NCBI GenBank assembly: GCA_003993805.1
Contig: RSEF01000031.1
Span: forward strand, 55,168,378-55,232,377
Direction: 5' to 3'
Length of the DNA: 64,000 bases
Origin: Himantopus leucocephalus
Taxonomy: Eukaryota > Chordata > Aves > Charadriiformes > Recurvirostridae
Position numbers and translations under genes: made by a program. Of this stretch, positions 1 through 12,512 are shown one piece after another; position 1 is the first letter of the stretch; every line of letters begins with the position of its first letter. The notes beneath the pieces are model-generated. The model had not been told where the DNA came from. It ran no database searches and saw nothing but the letters and a program-made list of their open reading frames with translations.

Positions 1-3000
1 TTTTGGTAGATTAAAAGAAAGGAAATTGCCATGATCATCACATCTGAAATATAATTAAAACAGGACCAATAGGCTACTGGCCTGCACTCTTTCATTGTTG
101 ATTTTGAAAGAGTGTCATCTGTCTTTTTATAATCTTAAAAGTTTGTTGTTAGCAGTTAGCTTTCCAAGACTTTTCTACTTTTTTGAATACACAACAGAAC
201 CATAGAACAATGGCCAGGTCTGACAAAACAAAAACGTCATAGCTCTAATTAGCGATCCCCAGCATTTGCCCTTCATGACAGGATTTAATGAATCCTCTGA
301 ATACCTATGTGCAAGTCTCATACAGAGAAACAGTATGCTTCAGTTCTGTGACTGACTGCCAAAATTATCTTGACCTCTCCTTTAGACGATGTAGTATCAC
401 AATGGCTCTTGTAATTGCTGTTGTATCTGGCAAATCAAGGTCAGCAGACAAATTTTCCAGTTCATAGCTTTCTATGGGGTAACCTTTCAGTCTTTTTCTC
501 AAATACTACATAGGACACAACTTAAAGTAAAAATAGCAGGAATATTACTCTTACTGAAATTTAACATAGCCATGGCCAGCATCAGTTCACTTTATCATAT
601 GTAGTATGGGGAAATATATGGGATGGGGAATAGTGGAACAGAATCATAGGAGGAGAAGTGATAGGGTAAGTCCATTGATATTTCTTGTTAATACTGATTT
701 GTTCATTCAATATGAGGGAAAAAGAAAATTCTTGTCTTTAGATTTTCTGAATTGTCTGGTACCTGAATATATGAACATCCCATGATTTCTTTTCTCTGGC
801 TGCATTTGAATCCACCCAAGATACTCACGTTCCTAATAATCAGTCAGCAGTTTCATAGGCTCAAGCTCAGGAACTGTGAAGATGAAATTCATATTGCGAG
901 TTTTGGCCTGCAAAAGATAGTTAAAAAACAAGAACAAAAAGTGGGACCAATCCTGTAGAGGTCACAGTGAGCAACTTTGCTATTTCACTACAGGGTCAGC
1001 TTATGAAAAAGGAGAACCAGTACAAAGAGATTTTGAGAGTCAAGGGTAAGAGACCTGAAATGGTGTGGGAACAAGGATAGGAGCCCATCCAGTTAACTTT
1101 GCCTGATTCTGAAAATTACACTTGTTCGTCTGGAAGATTTCCATCTGGATTCAGGCATTGTCACTCATGCACATAAACAATCACATATTTCTATATGTCT
1201 ATATTTCTATTTAATACCCTAGTTGTGCAAGTGACTACAAACAATTAAAAAAACCTGTACCCATTGAATAAAAGTTAAAAATAATGGCCTAAGAATACAG
1301 TAAATACATAAACCTGGTACAAAGTGAGCATAAGTAATTTCCTGAATTGTGTAGAAACTAATTTATGAATGATCCATAAAATCATTGTAGCATCACTTCT
1401 TTGTAGCTTTCCATTTTCCCATTTTTCCTTTTTCCAGAGCCACAGGAATCAGTCTTTTTAAAAAGCTCAAACAAAATCTGTATGGTAAAAACTAAAGAAA
1501 GAATAACTGTTACTAGAATCTGGATCCAGAAGTGCAGTTAGTGACTACTGCTTTCAAGGCACTTTAAGATATTTGAATTATTTATTATTGCATTTGAGAA
1601 GTATTTTTTTTTTTTAAATAAGGCATCAGTGAAAGACAATTAAAGTGACAAGATCTTCAGCAAATTTCCATAAAAATTAAATATTTGAATTCAAATTATT
1701 GTTCTCCAAATACACAAAACATACGTATAACAGCTGTGTGTATTTTTCTGTCATCCACAGTGCAGAATAAAGGTCCACATATCTATTTAAATTTTTTGTT
1801 AATTCTTTTTCATTGAGTTGTTCTTGTACTGCCTATCTTACTGGCTCCAAACTACAAGTAAACTCTTGTATCCAAAAATCTGCATTCAGATTTCTGAAGC
1901 ACTTTCAAGTATTTTTCACTTTGACAGTGCACAGAATTTTGCACTGAACAAAATTGGCTTTTCAAACATCTTCAGAATGAGCACTTAAAGTATATAAATG
2001 AAAAACAAGGCACTGTAAATAAAAGTGAAAATATAGTGACAATACAATGAGCAATAAAGTGGGTAGCTGACTGTCTGCAAAAGTCCTTTACAAAATCCAG
2101 TGCATGATTTTTTGAGAAGTGTACTCTGGACTGAATGTTTTTAAGATGGCTAATCTCTGAAATAACTTGGTTCACTTTTGGCACTGTTGCACAAGCTGTC
2201 ACGGTCAGCTGTACATGCCCTTTCCTTCAAGGAGATAAGACTGATGTTTGGATTTATAGTTCTTGTTTCTAGGTTAATCAGTCAAAGTGAATGTATTGGA
2301 TTACTGACAAAATTTGCAATTGAACAGAGAGTAGTCTTACTGGACTGTATTCATTACAACGGTATGTATTCATTAAGTTTGAGTTCTGTCAGACTACAAA
2401 AGAGTCACCTTTTTTTTTAACTTCTGAAGTCTCTTTTAGTTTATGTCAAATGTGTTATCATGCAAAAACCAGTTCCATCTGTACTTTTATATTCCCCTTC
2501 TGCTTACCTATATTCATTCAGGGTGATATTTCTAAGAAGATGATCCAACCAGCAAAATCCAATTCTATAAACTGTCCACTGAAGAAGATCTAATCCAGAT
2601 TTTATTATTTTCACAGAATATTTTCCAGTGTGGAATCTGATTCTGTGTGTACCCTTCATAAGATATAAAGGGAAAGTAAAACTGGCTAACCTAAATCATC
2701 ATAATAGATTTACATTATAATTAATGGCAAGGCAATCTATTACAGAAGAAGAGAAGCGGATGTGGAGGGTTAAGGAAAAAAGATTATATCCTACTGTTAA
2801 TCAAGCCTTTTTTAAGAACTTGAAAGAATTAATGGAAGGGGGTGGGGGGAGAAAAAAAAACCAGGAACAAGTAGCAACAAATCTGGCATATGTTTTATAA
2901 TACCTAATTTTCTTTCTGTTAAGGACAACAATCAAATCCATGCATACCGTCATATTTGAGTTGCTAATGTTTAATTTTTGCTTAAATTCTTGATAGAAAT

Positions 3001-3651
3001 CTGTCTTAGCTCAACTCAATTATAAAACATCAAGAAAGGGATTCAAAATGGTTTTAATTCATCAGTCTGTGTAATGACTTTGTAATACTAAACTGGGATA
3101 TGATGCTTTTGGGACAGAAGATTTTGCAGCATCAGCCAGTCAAAGGTTCTAACTCTGCAATTTCAATGCTGAATTTATCACTTTTGGCACTGATGTCAAC
3201 CATACGTCAATGCCTGCTCATGCGATGGGGACTATCTGAATCTAGCCTATTAATTCAAGGCCATAAAGAAAGTATATTTAGCTCTAATACTAAGTTATTT
3301 AAAGTTATAGGCAGTGTAGTAGATGGATAACAAGGTTGTTTAGCTGGAGATGTATTATCTATTTACAAGGGTTACTGATGACTTTGTAACCTACAAGACA
3401 TCATTTTTTATCATAGAAAATGTATAGTGGGCAAAAACAGGCCGGTCAGAAAATAAAAAAGGTCACCTGTAGAAGAAACATCTTCCCACTCCTCCCTAAA
3501 CGGAACAAAGATTATCCAACAGCCTTTAATGGTCCTCCACACAATGCATCTTCCTATCACATCTCTCTCTCCTAATGAGCAAAGAAACCTTCACAAAGGG
3601 CACAAGATGTTGTAACCGTATTTAGGTTTTATCTGGAAGAACCTTCGTTAT
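1..3651. other. Gene-free AT-rich unique DNA
   Basis: I see no coding gene, RNA gene or recognisable mobile element here. Reading frames reach at most about 80 codons and have no family resemblance. A purine-rich G/A run lies near 2836-2862. The part around 3060-3330 is less simple in composition and contains a chance 76-codon frame. It could be a conserved non-coding block, but nothing in this sequence alone proves that. Confidence 0.6.
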
Positions 3652-4475
3652 TATAGAACCACAGAACAGAATTAGAGAATTGCAGAATTCATGTTGGAAG
3701 GGACGACAGGAGGTCTCCTATTTGACCTCCTCCTCAAAGCAGGGCCAGGTTGGAGATTAGATGGAGATGCTCAGGACTTTTTCCAGGCCCTTCTTGAAAA
3801 CCTCTGAGGCTGGAAACTACACAGTTTCCCTGGGCTATCTACCCCACTACCTGCCATCCTCATGGGGAGAAAGTTTCTCCTCATCTCCAATCCAAACCCC
3901 TCATTATCTACTGTCGCACTGCCATGCACTGCTGTGAAGGGCCTGACTCAGTCTCCTCAGGCCCGCTGCCCCCCTGCAGGCACCAGGGGTTGCTGTTATG
4001 TCCTTGAAGCTGTCCCTTTCCCTGGATGAGCCAGTTCTGTTCCTACAGCCTCTCCTTGCAGGGCGATGTCTCCAGCCCTGACCAGCAAGGTAGTCTCCCT
4101 TGACCTCACCCCAGTTTATTCAGGTCTTTCTTGAACTGGAAGTCTCAAAACTGAACACCTTCTCCCTTGCAGAGGTTCTCCTTCCCCAGGGCAGCACTTT
4201 TTGTTTGTCCTTGTTGACTATGCTATAGATCCTGCTGGTTGCTTCCTCCAGACTGGCCGGGCCTCTCTGGGTGGCAGCCCTGCTCTCCAGGACATCCTCT
4301 GGCACCCAGGTTTGGTGTCACCTATAGACATAATGGGACAGATGGCTCTGTCACCTCCTCCAGGTCATTAATGAAGATGTCCCTCGGATGCTCTACTTCG
4401 TACTAGTTTCCAGGAACAGTTGACACCTTGACCACTACCCTTGGAGCCTGACCATTCAAGCAGATTTTTGCCCAA
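3652..4475 (-). mobile_element. Old 5'-truncated CR1 LINE, 3' part
   Basis: This GC-rich island in AT-rich DNA opens on the plus strand with a degenerate run of CATAGAAY/CACAGAAY-like units, followed by a 'GTTGGAAGGGAC' block. That is the reverse complement of the CR1 3' end, so the element lies on the minus strand. Further right, antisense CR1 blocks follow in the expected order: the 'TCTTTCTTGAACTGG' block near 4120, the 'CAGGTCATTAATGAAGATGTC' type block near 4361, and the 'CACTACCCTTGGAGCCTGACCAT' type block near 4431. No open frame survives, so this is a dead copy. It is more diverged than the copies at 12.5 and 32.5 kb and is therefore probably older. Its right (5') edge is approximate. 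CR1 copies normally insert 5'-truncated and lack long target-site duplications; I see none here. Confidence 0.85.
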
Positions 4476-7400
4476 GCTAACATCCTTTATGGTATAATAC
4501 ATATGAAAATACAATGTAAAATCAAAGTAAAGATTTAAAGCTGTTAGTCCACTCATGGAGTAGTTCATAATGTCAATATCCCTTTTTTTGACTGTTGTTT
4601 TATTTCTCTTTGCTGTACCGAATTACACATGGATGAAATAAAAACCATGGTCTATGACATATAAAATATTGTTTTAAATTCTGTGAATTATTCACTCAGG
4701 TTCAACTTTTACTTGATTCAGTGCCAGCTGTTACAATTGTTTCAGGAGCCACTGCTGTAAACCTAATGACTACATTAGTTCCACAAATATTCATAATTCC
4801 ATGAAAATAATTTTCAGTGTCCCTAAATTACTAATGCTTCCCATGATCCAGTTGCGTTTGTCCGTATTACCTTTGCAGGCAGCTTAAACTCGTGTTGTGT
4901 CCAGGCTATTACAGATCTGAGAGTGTTTGTGACAGGCAGCATCATGGTTCTTCCAGGAGCCCCAAATCCATGCATGATTTATTCACTTCCACAAAAAGGG
5001 AAAGTAGAGTAGCTGCAGGCTGCGCAGTGTTCTATGCAATCCCATATGCCAATTCTGAAATGTGGCTTCAGTGTAGTTCCTGATCAGTTGGCAGCAAACA
5101 ACGTTGGTCTTGGGAAAGTGAAACTGTGGTGTAGACACAACTCTAGTGATGAGGTGCTTTAGTGTGGTAAAAACCCAGAAATTTTCAGTAGCAATTTTTA
5201 TTGTAAAAGGAAGAAGGACGGAAATGGAGAGCGATTTTATATGTAAGTTCGTACTGAAAGAAGTCTAATACATTATTTCTTTTGGGACATCATAAGAAAT
5301 ACGTGGTAATTGTCTGTTTTTTCCAATATTGCTGTGATGCTCTAAAGATACATATGAAAATATACACAATATTATGCATAAATAATAAGTGTAAATACTA
5401 CTGCAAACAGTGCTCATTGGAGAAGATGATAGGCAATTCTGCCTCTTGGGAGAGAAACCACATGCTTAGGTTTTATTAGCATTTGTGTCCTAATCATCAG
5501 ATTTTTAAAGATTTTGTTTAATCACATGAGAAATGGCTTCAAAGTTAACCATTTTTTCCCCTGCAGAAACTCTGTATTTTTCTTTCACCTTTTTAATTGT
5601 TTTCAAAAAAATCTTAAACGTGACAATTTTTTAATATTCGTGAGAAATACAGATTTTTTCTTTATTATGGCAAACAAGGATCTCAGAAGCACTGTTTAAA
5701 ACAAGAGATTGGCTTTCTAAGAACAACCATTGACTTCAAAGACCAAAAACTTTCAGAGAGATGGAAAGTGTAGTTTTTTCTTTCGTGGGACAGGTAAATT
5801 TTCCTTTTTGGGAACATGAATTAAGTTATTAGAAGCAGCAGCAGGTATTTTATCATTGCCATCAGAGGGTAAAGGATTAATTGCTGTCACTGTTCATACT
5901 ATGGTACCTTGTGGGGTACAAATTACATTTCTCTAACCTCAGCACCTTAATCAAAACCAACATGATCAGAGCTCATATTAATCTGCTGCAGCCAGCACCA
6001 GCCTTTCTATGCCAAATGAATGCAAGGTCAGCAGTATGGACTTCTGAAAGGAGGGAGCAACCTTATCAGGAAAACGCACATGGTGAGGTCCAGAAGCAAT
6101 GACAATGTGAAAAATCAAGTTAACAGCCAGTAAAAAGGCATGCACACTGCAGTGCCGTTGCCTCTCTGTCAATTTGTTCCATGCTGAATCAAAACAGGGA
6201 TTTGTATGTGTCTCAAGTGCCCACAAGCTCCTGGTAATTTGTGTGCTAGATATCTGAACTTCTATTAAATGGGCAGATACAACACAAAAAAAGCAGTGTA
6301 AGTGGTAGATATACAAAAGAGTCTTTCCCTTAAGAAATTAAGCTGAACTGTAAAAGCACTGTATATGATAAACAGCTTTATGTACCCTTCAGGTTTGCCT
6401 TCTGTTTTATGTGTCTGTTCACGCTCCAGTTGGGCAGTCATGCTTTCAACTCCTTATGAGGAAAGTAAGGCGAGTTCACTCAGCATGAGTTGTATGGCTG
6501 AACTTTGGGTAATATCTCTAGCCTAGCCAACGAGTTCATTTATGAAGATTTATCTACCAGGTTGCTAAGGGAAAGGATCTTACAACACTCAGCTGATTGG
6601 TTTTCTAAACACAAAACTGCTGGAACAGTTCTTAAGAAGTATATTTTGATCCTGAAAAGATCACTGTCCTTCCACCACGTTATCTTTAAGACCATTTGAA
6701 AATATTAGGAAAAGTATTGAGCTGATTTGCAATCACACCAATAATACCAGGCAGAAGAGTTTCATATTTTGAGATGTCAATTAATCATAAACTCTGTGGA
6801 AAAGTGATGAAGGACACAATCTCAAACTGTGGAAGGTGAAATCACTTAATGGAAGAGTTCATTAACCCTCCTTTTAAGAAAATCTTTGGTCAAACTTTTA
6901 AGCCTACCTACCAGAAGTCGAGCATCTAGATTTATATTTTTGTGCTCATATATGTCTTTCACAGATATCTGTAGGATACCTTGGAGATATCATGAGTTAT
7001 AGATACACATTATCTATATATCATTACACCATACAAAAACAAGTGAAGCTTTAGACACTTAAGCTTAATGTCCTACACTGAAAACTTTTACACTAAAGTT
7101 TTAGTTTATCATCAGATATTTGAATCATGATAATTGAACTGTAAAAAGTAGGGTTATGTGATGCAAGATGCTGGCTGATCCGTGTCTTCCTTTTAGGAGC
7201 AGCTAGTCTCAGTGTCAGTGATTCATGGAGTGCCTGCCTCTGTGTAGCTGAGGTGTTCCTCATTAATAAGAAAATTAAAACATATTTTAGTTTCAATCTG
7301 TCCTAGAAAGTTGATAAAAACTTCAAATAGTTGCCCTTAGTCAGAATATTACAGGTATGTCAGAAAAAGGCCAGTGTCACCAACCATCTGCAGCAGTTCA

Positions 7401-8160
7401 TGTGAANGAAAAAAAAAAAAAAAAATTAGATAGTCTGATGAGAATGTAATAAAATAATTGCTGAACAAGCAAAAGAGTTCATTTTGAAACTGAAGATTAC
7501 ATTTTGTCTGTTTATAAGGAACCCAGTGCAGCAGACCACCAGTTTTCATAGAGCATTCAGGCTCCACAGACATACATATCAATAAAATAGTGAATTCTAA
7601 CTAATAATGTCAATATGACAACTACATTGAATAGGTGAAACATAACATAACTGTGCAGGAACCGACAGATGTACTTATTTTTTTCATTGCTTAGATAGGT
7701 TTTTCTTGCATCAAGCTACAGAAATTAATTGCAGCAGCTCTTGTTCCTGTAGAAAAAAAAAAGTCAAGTCTGTGTTTGGAATTCAGCATTCAGATCGCGA
7801 GGTGCAGCTGAAACTCGTTTTTAAGCAGTAGAGTTAGAAACCCTTGCATAGCTCAACACAGAGCACGCTCCTGGAACTGCAGTTAAAAGGTGAGGTTGTT
7901 AACAAGGACATGCAGTTGTCAAGGCAAGTTTGGCAAGATGAAATTCCCAATAAGTACAGACAAGAGTATTCCAGGAAATACAGAAATTGAGCTCTCCTCA
8001 AGATAATGACTTATCTCCACCTCTCTCAAATATACAGGGAAATAGGAAATACTATTAGTTCTCGGTGGCATGTTTCCACTTACTAATGTTCCTGGAGCAG
8101 CAAGATAGCAACTTTGGTCTGCAGCATTACTAAACTTCCTGTTATTTATTTTCCTCACCT
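4476..8160. other. Gene-free AT-rich unique DNA
   Basis: No coding gene or repeat is recognised. The longest frame is a 112-codon antisense frame at 5978-6316, with no recognisable domain. A homopolymer A tract with one unresolved base sits at 7407-7427. A small perfect inverted repeat (8-bp stem, 6-nt loop) spans 7081-7102. The parts around 4690-4870 and 6720-6880 have mixed composition with TAAT-type sites and could be conserved non-coding sequence, though I cannot show this. Confidence 0.55.
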
Positions 8161-8204
8161 GAGTTCAATCACGCTGCATGGTCTAATGTTGATGTCAAAC
8201 TAAG

Positions 8205-8390
8205 AAGCTTCAGGGAAAGCCACTCATTCATGGAGTGCTGAGGAGGCAATTTTTATTTCAGCGCAAGCTGGATAAAAAGTCCCTGTTTTCTTTTTCTTTC
8301 TCCCCAGTGTTCAGCAAAGCCTTGTGACACATGCATGCCAGGCTGTACAAGCTTCAGAGAAGCCAAGGCCACTCATTTAATGAACGCTGA
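8205..8390. repeat. Degenerate direct repeat, two copies about 145 bp apart
   Basis: Copy A (8205-8241) and copy B (8349-8390) both begin AAGCTTCAG, share a GAAAGCC/AGAAGCC-type core followed by ACTCATT, and both end GCTGA. Most aligned positions match, with a 5-base length difference in the middle. The spacer is not low complexity. It is not a piece of any repeat family I recognise. A small local duplication is the simplest reading. Confidence 0.5.
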
Positions 8391-8398
8391 CTATGCAG
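8308..8398 (+). other. Candidate internal exon (unproven)
   Basis: A long pyrimidine tract (about 8282-8305) ends in CAG at 8305-8307. A possible donor, CAG|GTATTG, lies at 8398|8399. The 91-bp interval between them is open in only one of three frames. That frame encodes a peptide starting CSAKPCDTCMPGC, with cysteines at positions 1, 6, 9 and 13. The acceptor looks strong; the donor is weak relative to GTRAGT. The length is not a multiple of three, and no flanking partner exon is recognised. It may be an exon of a long non-coding RNA, or chance. Confidence 0.2.
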
Positions 8399-8399
8399 G

Positions 8400-10980
8400 T
8401 ATTGGCTCCATAACCTTTCTGATCTACTTTTATGAAGCAACTGATTTTAAAACATGAATTTGAAGCAATATGTGCTGCTACTCTTTGCTGTTTCCCTGTT
8501 TAAAAATTAACAGGAGCTCATAAATTTATAACCATTAAGAGGCAGGCTGCTACTGAAATGTAATCGAAGGTTTAAATTTGCAATGAAAGGCTTCCATCTT
8601 GCAGGTACAGAACAGAAGGAGATTTTGCTCCAAGAAGTGACCCCTGCGCTATATTAGAGAGTTGTGCAGCAATCACAGAGGAGTCCGTTCGGGGATGTAA
8701 TGTGAAAGTATACTGCAGATTTTTCACAGGAAGAATGTATAACAGGTTTTTACTTATCCAGTAGAAACTTTACAGCAAGCTTTCCTTGTATGTATAAAAC
8801 CCTCTTATCTCAGACCAGTGTATAACTTTAAATTTTGCTAGACCATGTTCTTCTGTATGCTCTATTTTATATTGTAGTACTACATTTATGAAACAAGGAG
8901 ATGATATGCTTAACTTATGGGAGTGGTAATTTTAACCTTGAACCGTAGATCTCATAATGTAGTAAAGAAAAGCTTTAAAAATTGTTATTAAAATCTGGCA
9001 GTTCTATTCAAATATTCTTTTCTGAATAGCAAACATTCTTTGTTCCTGCTTACAAATTTCCTTGAAGAAAAAGGCAGCCATATTAGAACACGCAGAAGAA
9101 CCCAATGGTTGCTTTAATTATTCTTGATTCTCTTTTGTAAGGTAAACAAAAATAAACCTGAAAAAAAAAAAGCAATAATGATATGTCACAATATAATCTT
9201 TCCATCATAGGTTTTATGTAAATGTGAGAAAGAATATGTTGTAAGAGATATTCCATTGTGACTTCAGGTAGTACCTATAACACCACATTAACACATGTGA
9301 GATGCTAAGCTTTAAGATCCATGATTATATTAATATCAATTCCATCTTTATGATGTTCTAGAAACCAGAATTGCATTCCTTAGGAGGAATTTGACAATAA
9401 TTATGCTAACTGCTAAGTGTGCATTGTGCTGTGAGGTGTACTCCCTACTTCAGCAGAAGTACCTGCATAACTGTAAGATACCAGTCTTTGGTGTGGAAGA
9501 GTGAGTTCAGCTTAGTTAACACTTTAGATAACATATCAAAATAACACAAATGTTATCTATCTTACTTACAGTCATTCTTTAAAGATGATTTTTTTCAGAC
9601 TTTCAAATGCTGACCAACGTCTTCTACGTAGAACAGCTATACTGTGTTTTAAGATGTATATAGTTAATACATGCTAAATAAAACAATAATATTAAAAGGA
9701 CCTGAATGTGCCAAAAGGGAAAAAGAGATAATATTTCCTTGTGTAAGACACAAAAAATAAACTGACTTTGAAATGTGCTGAGCATTTTTTTGTATGCTTG
9801 TTTGTTTCTTTCGGGCTTTTTTTCAGATTGGAGATTGAAACAAGGAAAACAACCCCTTAATGCCATTGATCAAATCATGCTTTGAAAGTGGACCCTGGAT
9901 TAATGGGTTTAGGAATGTTCTTCTAAATTACAAACATCTGTAATGATCCTCCAAGGACAAACAGGGCACCCTGGTTCAATGAGCAGGTAATGAGATTGCT
10001 GTATAGCCCCCCCCTTATCAGTGTGCAAAAGTTTGCAGGTGCTGCAGGACAGACTGCTTCAATGTCCTGGCAAACCACTGTTGGCTTATCACTGTAATTT
10101 CCCCTCTGCGTTCATAAAAACCCTCTATGTAATATTTATATTCACTTTTTAAAAGCAGACTAATTAGAGTCTGTCACTTTGCCTTTTGCTAATATATTCT
10201 CATACACAGCTTGACATTACTGTGAATATAAATGGTTTTAACAAGCGTGTTTTTCAAATCCTAGCTGTAATAGATATCTTTGTAGAATATCTTTTCCTTC
10301 AAGATTTGTTTGATAAAATTAAGTCTGGGTTCGGAATGAATGTGATTTATCTATTAGAGTGCACTTACTGTCCCTCTAGATCAATGCAATCATTTTTACG
10401 CTTTCATGTACGAACATAGGAATCATTTCAAATCACATCAAGATACTATCTTCTTCCAAAATTCTTTGTGAATTGAAGCCAAACATTTTAAATGGCTAGA
10501 TAATATGTCTTCAAAAAAAAAACAAAAAACCCATGATTTCACTATTTAATCTGACCAAAACTGGAAACACAGAGCTACAGTTATGGCAACCAGCTTTTGT
10601 TTCTTCATAAACTGTTTAATTCAAGGACCTGCAGTATGAGAACATTTTCATCTGTTATTCGTAAAGAGTAGTTTAAAAAAAAGTGGATATTCTGAGAGAA
10701 CCTTATCTGATCTGTATTTCTGAACATTTTGAGAACCCTCAATTTCTGCGCCTTTAGAAGAAAAACACATAGATCTTAGATTTCATCCCATGCAGAGATG
10801 AAATGGCGTTTACATGACAGACTTCTAATGTGGGATTAGAATCTGAAAATCAGGAGTGTTTTTATTGCGGACCAGATCAACTCTGATCTCCACAGATTTA
10901 TGACCTGCTGTGTTTCTTTCGGATGGCTACAGGAGTAGATCCTTTCTGTCTGGACGACCTGCACAATGCGGTGTTTGGGT
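8400..10980. other. Gene-free unique DNA, possibly with conserved non-coding blocks
   Basis: No gene is recognised. Around 8500-8580 there is an AT palindrome (ATAAATTTAT) next to mixed-complexity sequence. At 10156-10173 a short palindromic element has arms CAGACT/AGTCTG around a TAATTA core. A cytosine run sits near 10007-10015. These look more like cis-regulatory DNA than coding DNA, which is an inference. Confidence 0.45.
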
Positions 10981-10993
10981 CTGTCCTCCAAGA

Positions 10994-11041
10994 TGAGTCA
11001 CAGTGACGTTAAGCAGCGCTATGGACGCAAGGACTGACTCA
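10994..11041. promoter_or_regulatory. AP-1 pair flanking a CRE half-site
   Basis: Within 48 bp lie TGAGTCA (10994-11000), TGACGTTA (11004-11011) and TGACTCA (11035-11041). The first and third are perfect AP-1 (FOS/JUN) sites, and the second is a CREB/ATF-type half-site. The surrounding 150 bp is richer in GC and CpG than its neighbours. Spacing and density suggest an inducible enhancer. There is no direct proof of function. Confidence 0.35.
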
Positions 11042-11216
11042 TAAGCATTAGGGAAGTATTATAGACAATAAGAAAATGCGAGACCTATGCACTGAAGAAA
11101 TACTTCAGGTCCCAGGATATGACTTTAGTGTGACAGAGAACTATAGAGACATGTATAACAGTCTTATTGCATTTTTTCCATTTTTTCTCTCATTGATGCA
11201 GGTCTGAAAAGTAACA

Positions 11217-11265
11217 CTTTTTTTTTTTTTTTTTTTNNNNNNNATTTTTTTTTTTTTTTTTTTTT
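11217..11265. repeat. Poly-T tract with 7-base assembly gap
   Basis: A long T homopolymer is interrupted by seven unresolved bases (11237-11243) and an A. The gap very likely reflects homopolymer sequencing failure and not a real insertion. Confidence 0.85.
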
Positions 11266-12512
11266 CCAGAATACTAAAAAATGATAAGCTTCTGAGATTT
11301 CAGTCTCATTCTTAATGCCAGTTTTTAGGTTAGGTAAGAGAGTCACCTGCATTTTTTGTCAGTTTTCCAGAATGAGAGCAAATAATTGTCCTGCTAGATT
11401 ATAGAAAAGTTGAGCTCTCTTCTGTCATCTATCAAATTGTTCACAACACAGGTAAGTTTAAAATGATCATTTAATAGCCATAGGAAACCTAATATTTCAA
11501 AATTAATAACCAATTGGGAAGACTAAACCTTTCTTTTCCTTAGAGCTGTTAAAGAAGTTTCTTGAAATGTCCTGCCCCACCTTGAATCCTCCCTGTTGTG
11601 TCCATAACAGACCTGTAGTATGTCTGGAATCTGAATTTGCATTTCAGCCATTGATATTGATTACAACCAACCAAAACTCTCCTCATCTATGTCATAAAGA
11701 CTGCTTTCCAAAGAACTTGAAGATGAGTACATGTGAAACTGGTGCACAAGACAAAGAGACTATGAACTTAGGCAAACTCTACTTAAGAATTAGTTTCCTC
11801 AATCACTCACTTTACTCCCTGTACTCATGCTCACTTTATGAGCCTGATAGTGACACATCTTGAGCAGATCTTGCACCAGTAGAGCTACATTGACTTATGA
11901 TACCATTTTGTGAAGGTATCCATTTCATTTCAAGGGCTTCTGCATCAGAAATATATTTGTCCCTGAATGCTTTTATTCCAGAATCAAACTAAACCTATGT
12001 TTTCTTTGAAATCTCTATGTTGTAGCTTCTAAATGCAATACTTAATCCTCCTTCTTTGACTATCGAACTATTTGGACTAGACATCTATAGCTTTTTGAAT
12101 TAAAGCTTTATTTTAAATAAATTTAAAATTAATACATAGAGAATACTCTATGTATTCAAGATCATGGAGAACAGCATTCATAAAAAAAAATAAAAATAGA
12201 AGCTCTACAGGAGTTTCACTAACAGAGCTGACTCTGGTAAAATTACTTTATTGTCACTGTGAAAACTTTATTATGGAAATAATGACAATTCCAGGATTAA
12301 CCTGTGATCACTTTTAAATACAGATCCTCCAGTTTTGCACCAAAAATTCTTGCAAAGAGAAAATGTTCTTGTAAGTATCTACAGAAGGTCAGCTGTAATT
12401 CCATTAACAGGCGCAATCATAATTGGTTGTTCAGAGGCAGAGTTATCTTTTGCAAAGGTAAATATTGCATGACTTGCATTTGCATTTCAACTACCCAATA
12501 CCACTGAACCAA
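11266..12512. other. Gene-free AT-rich unique DNA
   Basis: No gene or repeat family is recognised. A 98-codon frame at 11567-11863 has no domain resemblance and no splice context. A perfect hairpin (11-bp stem, 4-nt loop) lies at 12131-12156. Confidence 0.55.
12131..12156. repeat. Perfect hairpin, 11-bp stem
   Basis: AATACATAGAG (12131-12141) is followed by loop AATA and its exact reverse complement CTCTATGTATT (12146-12156). The stem is AT-rich and too short for a typical microRNA precursor. There is no T-run after it to suggest a polymerase III terminator. Confidence 0.7.
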
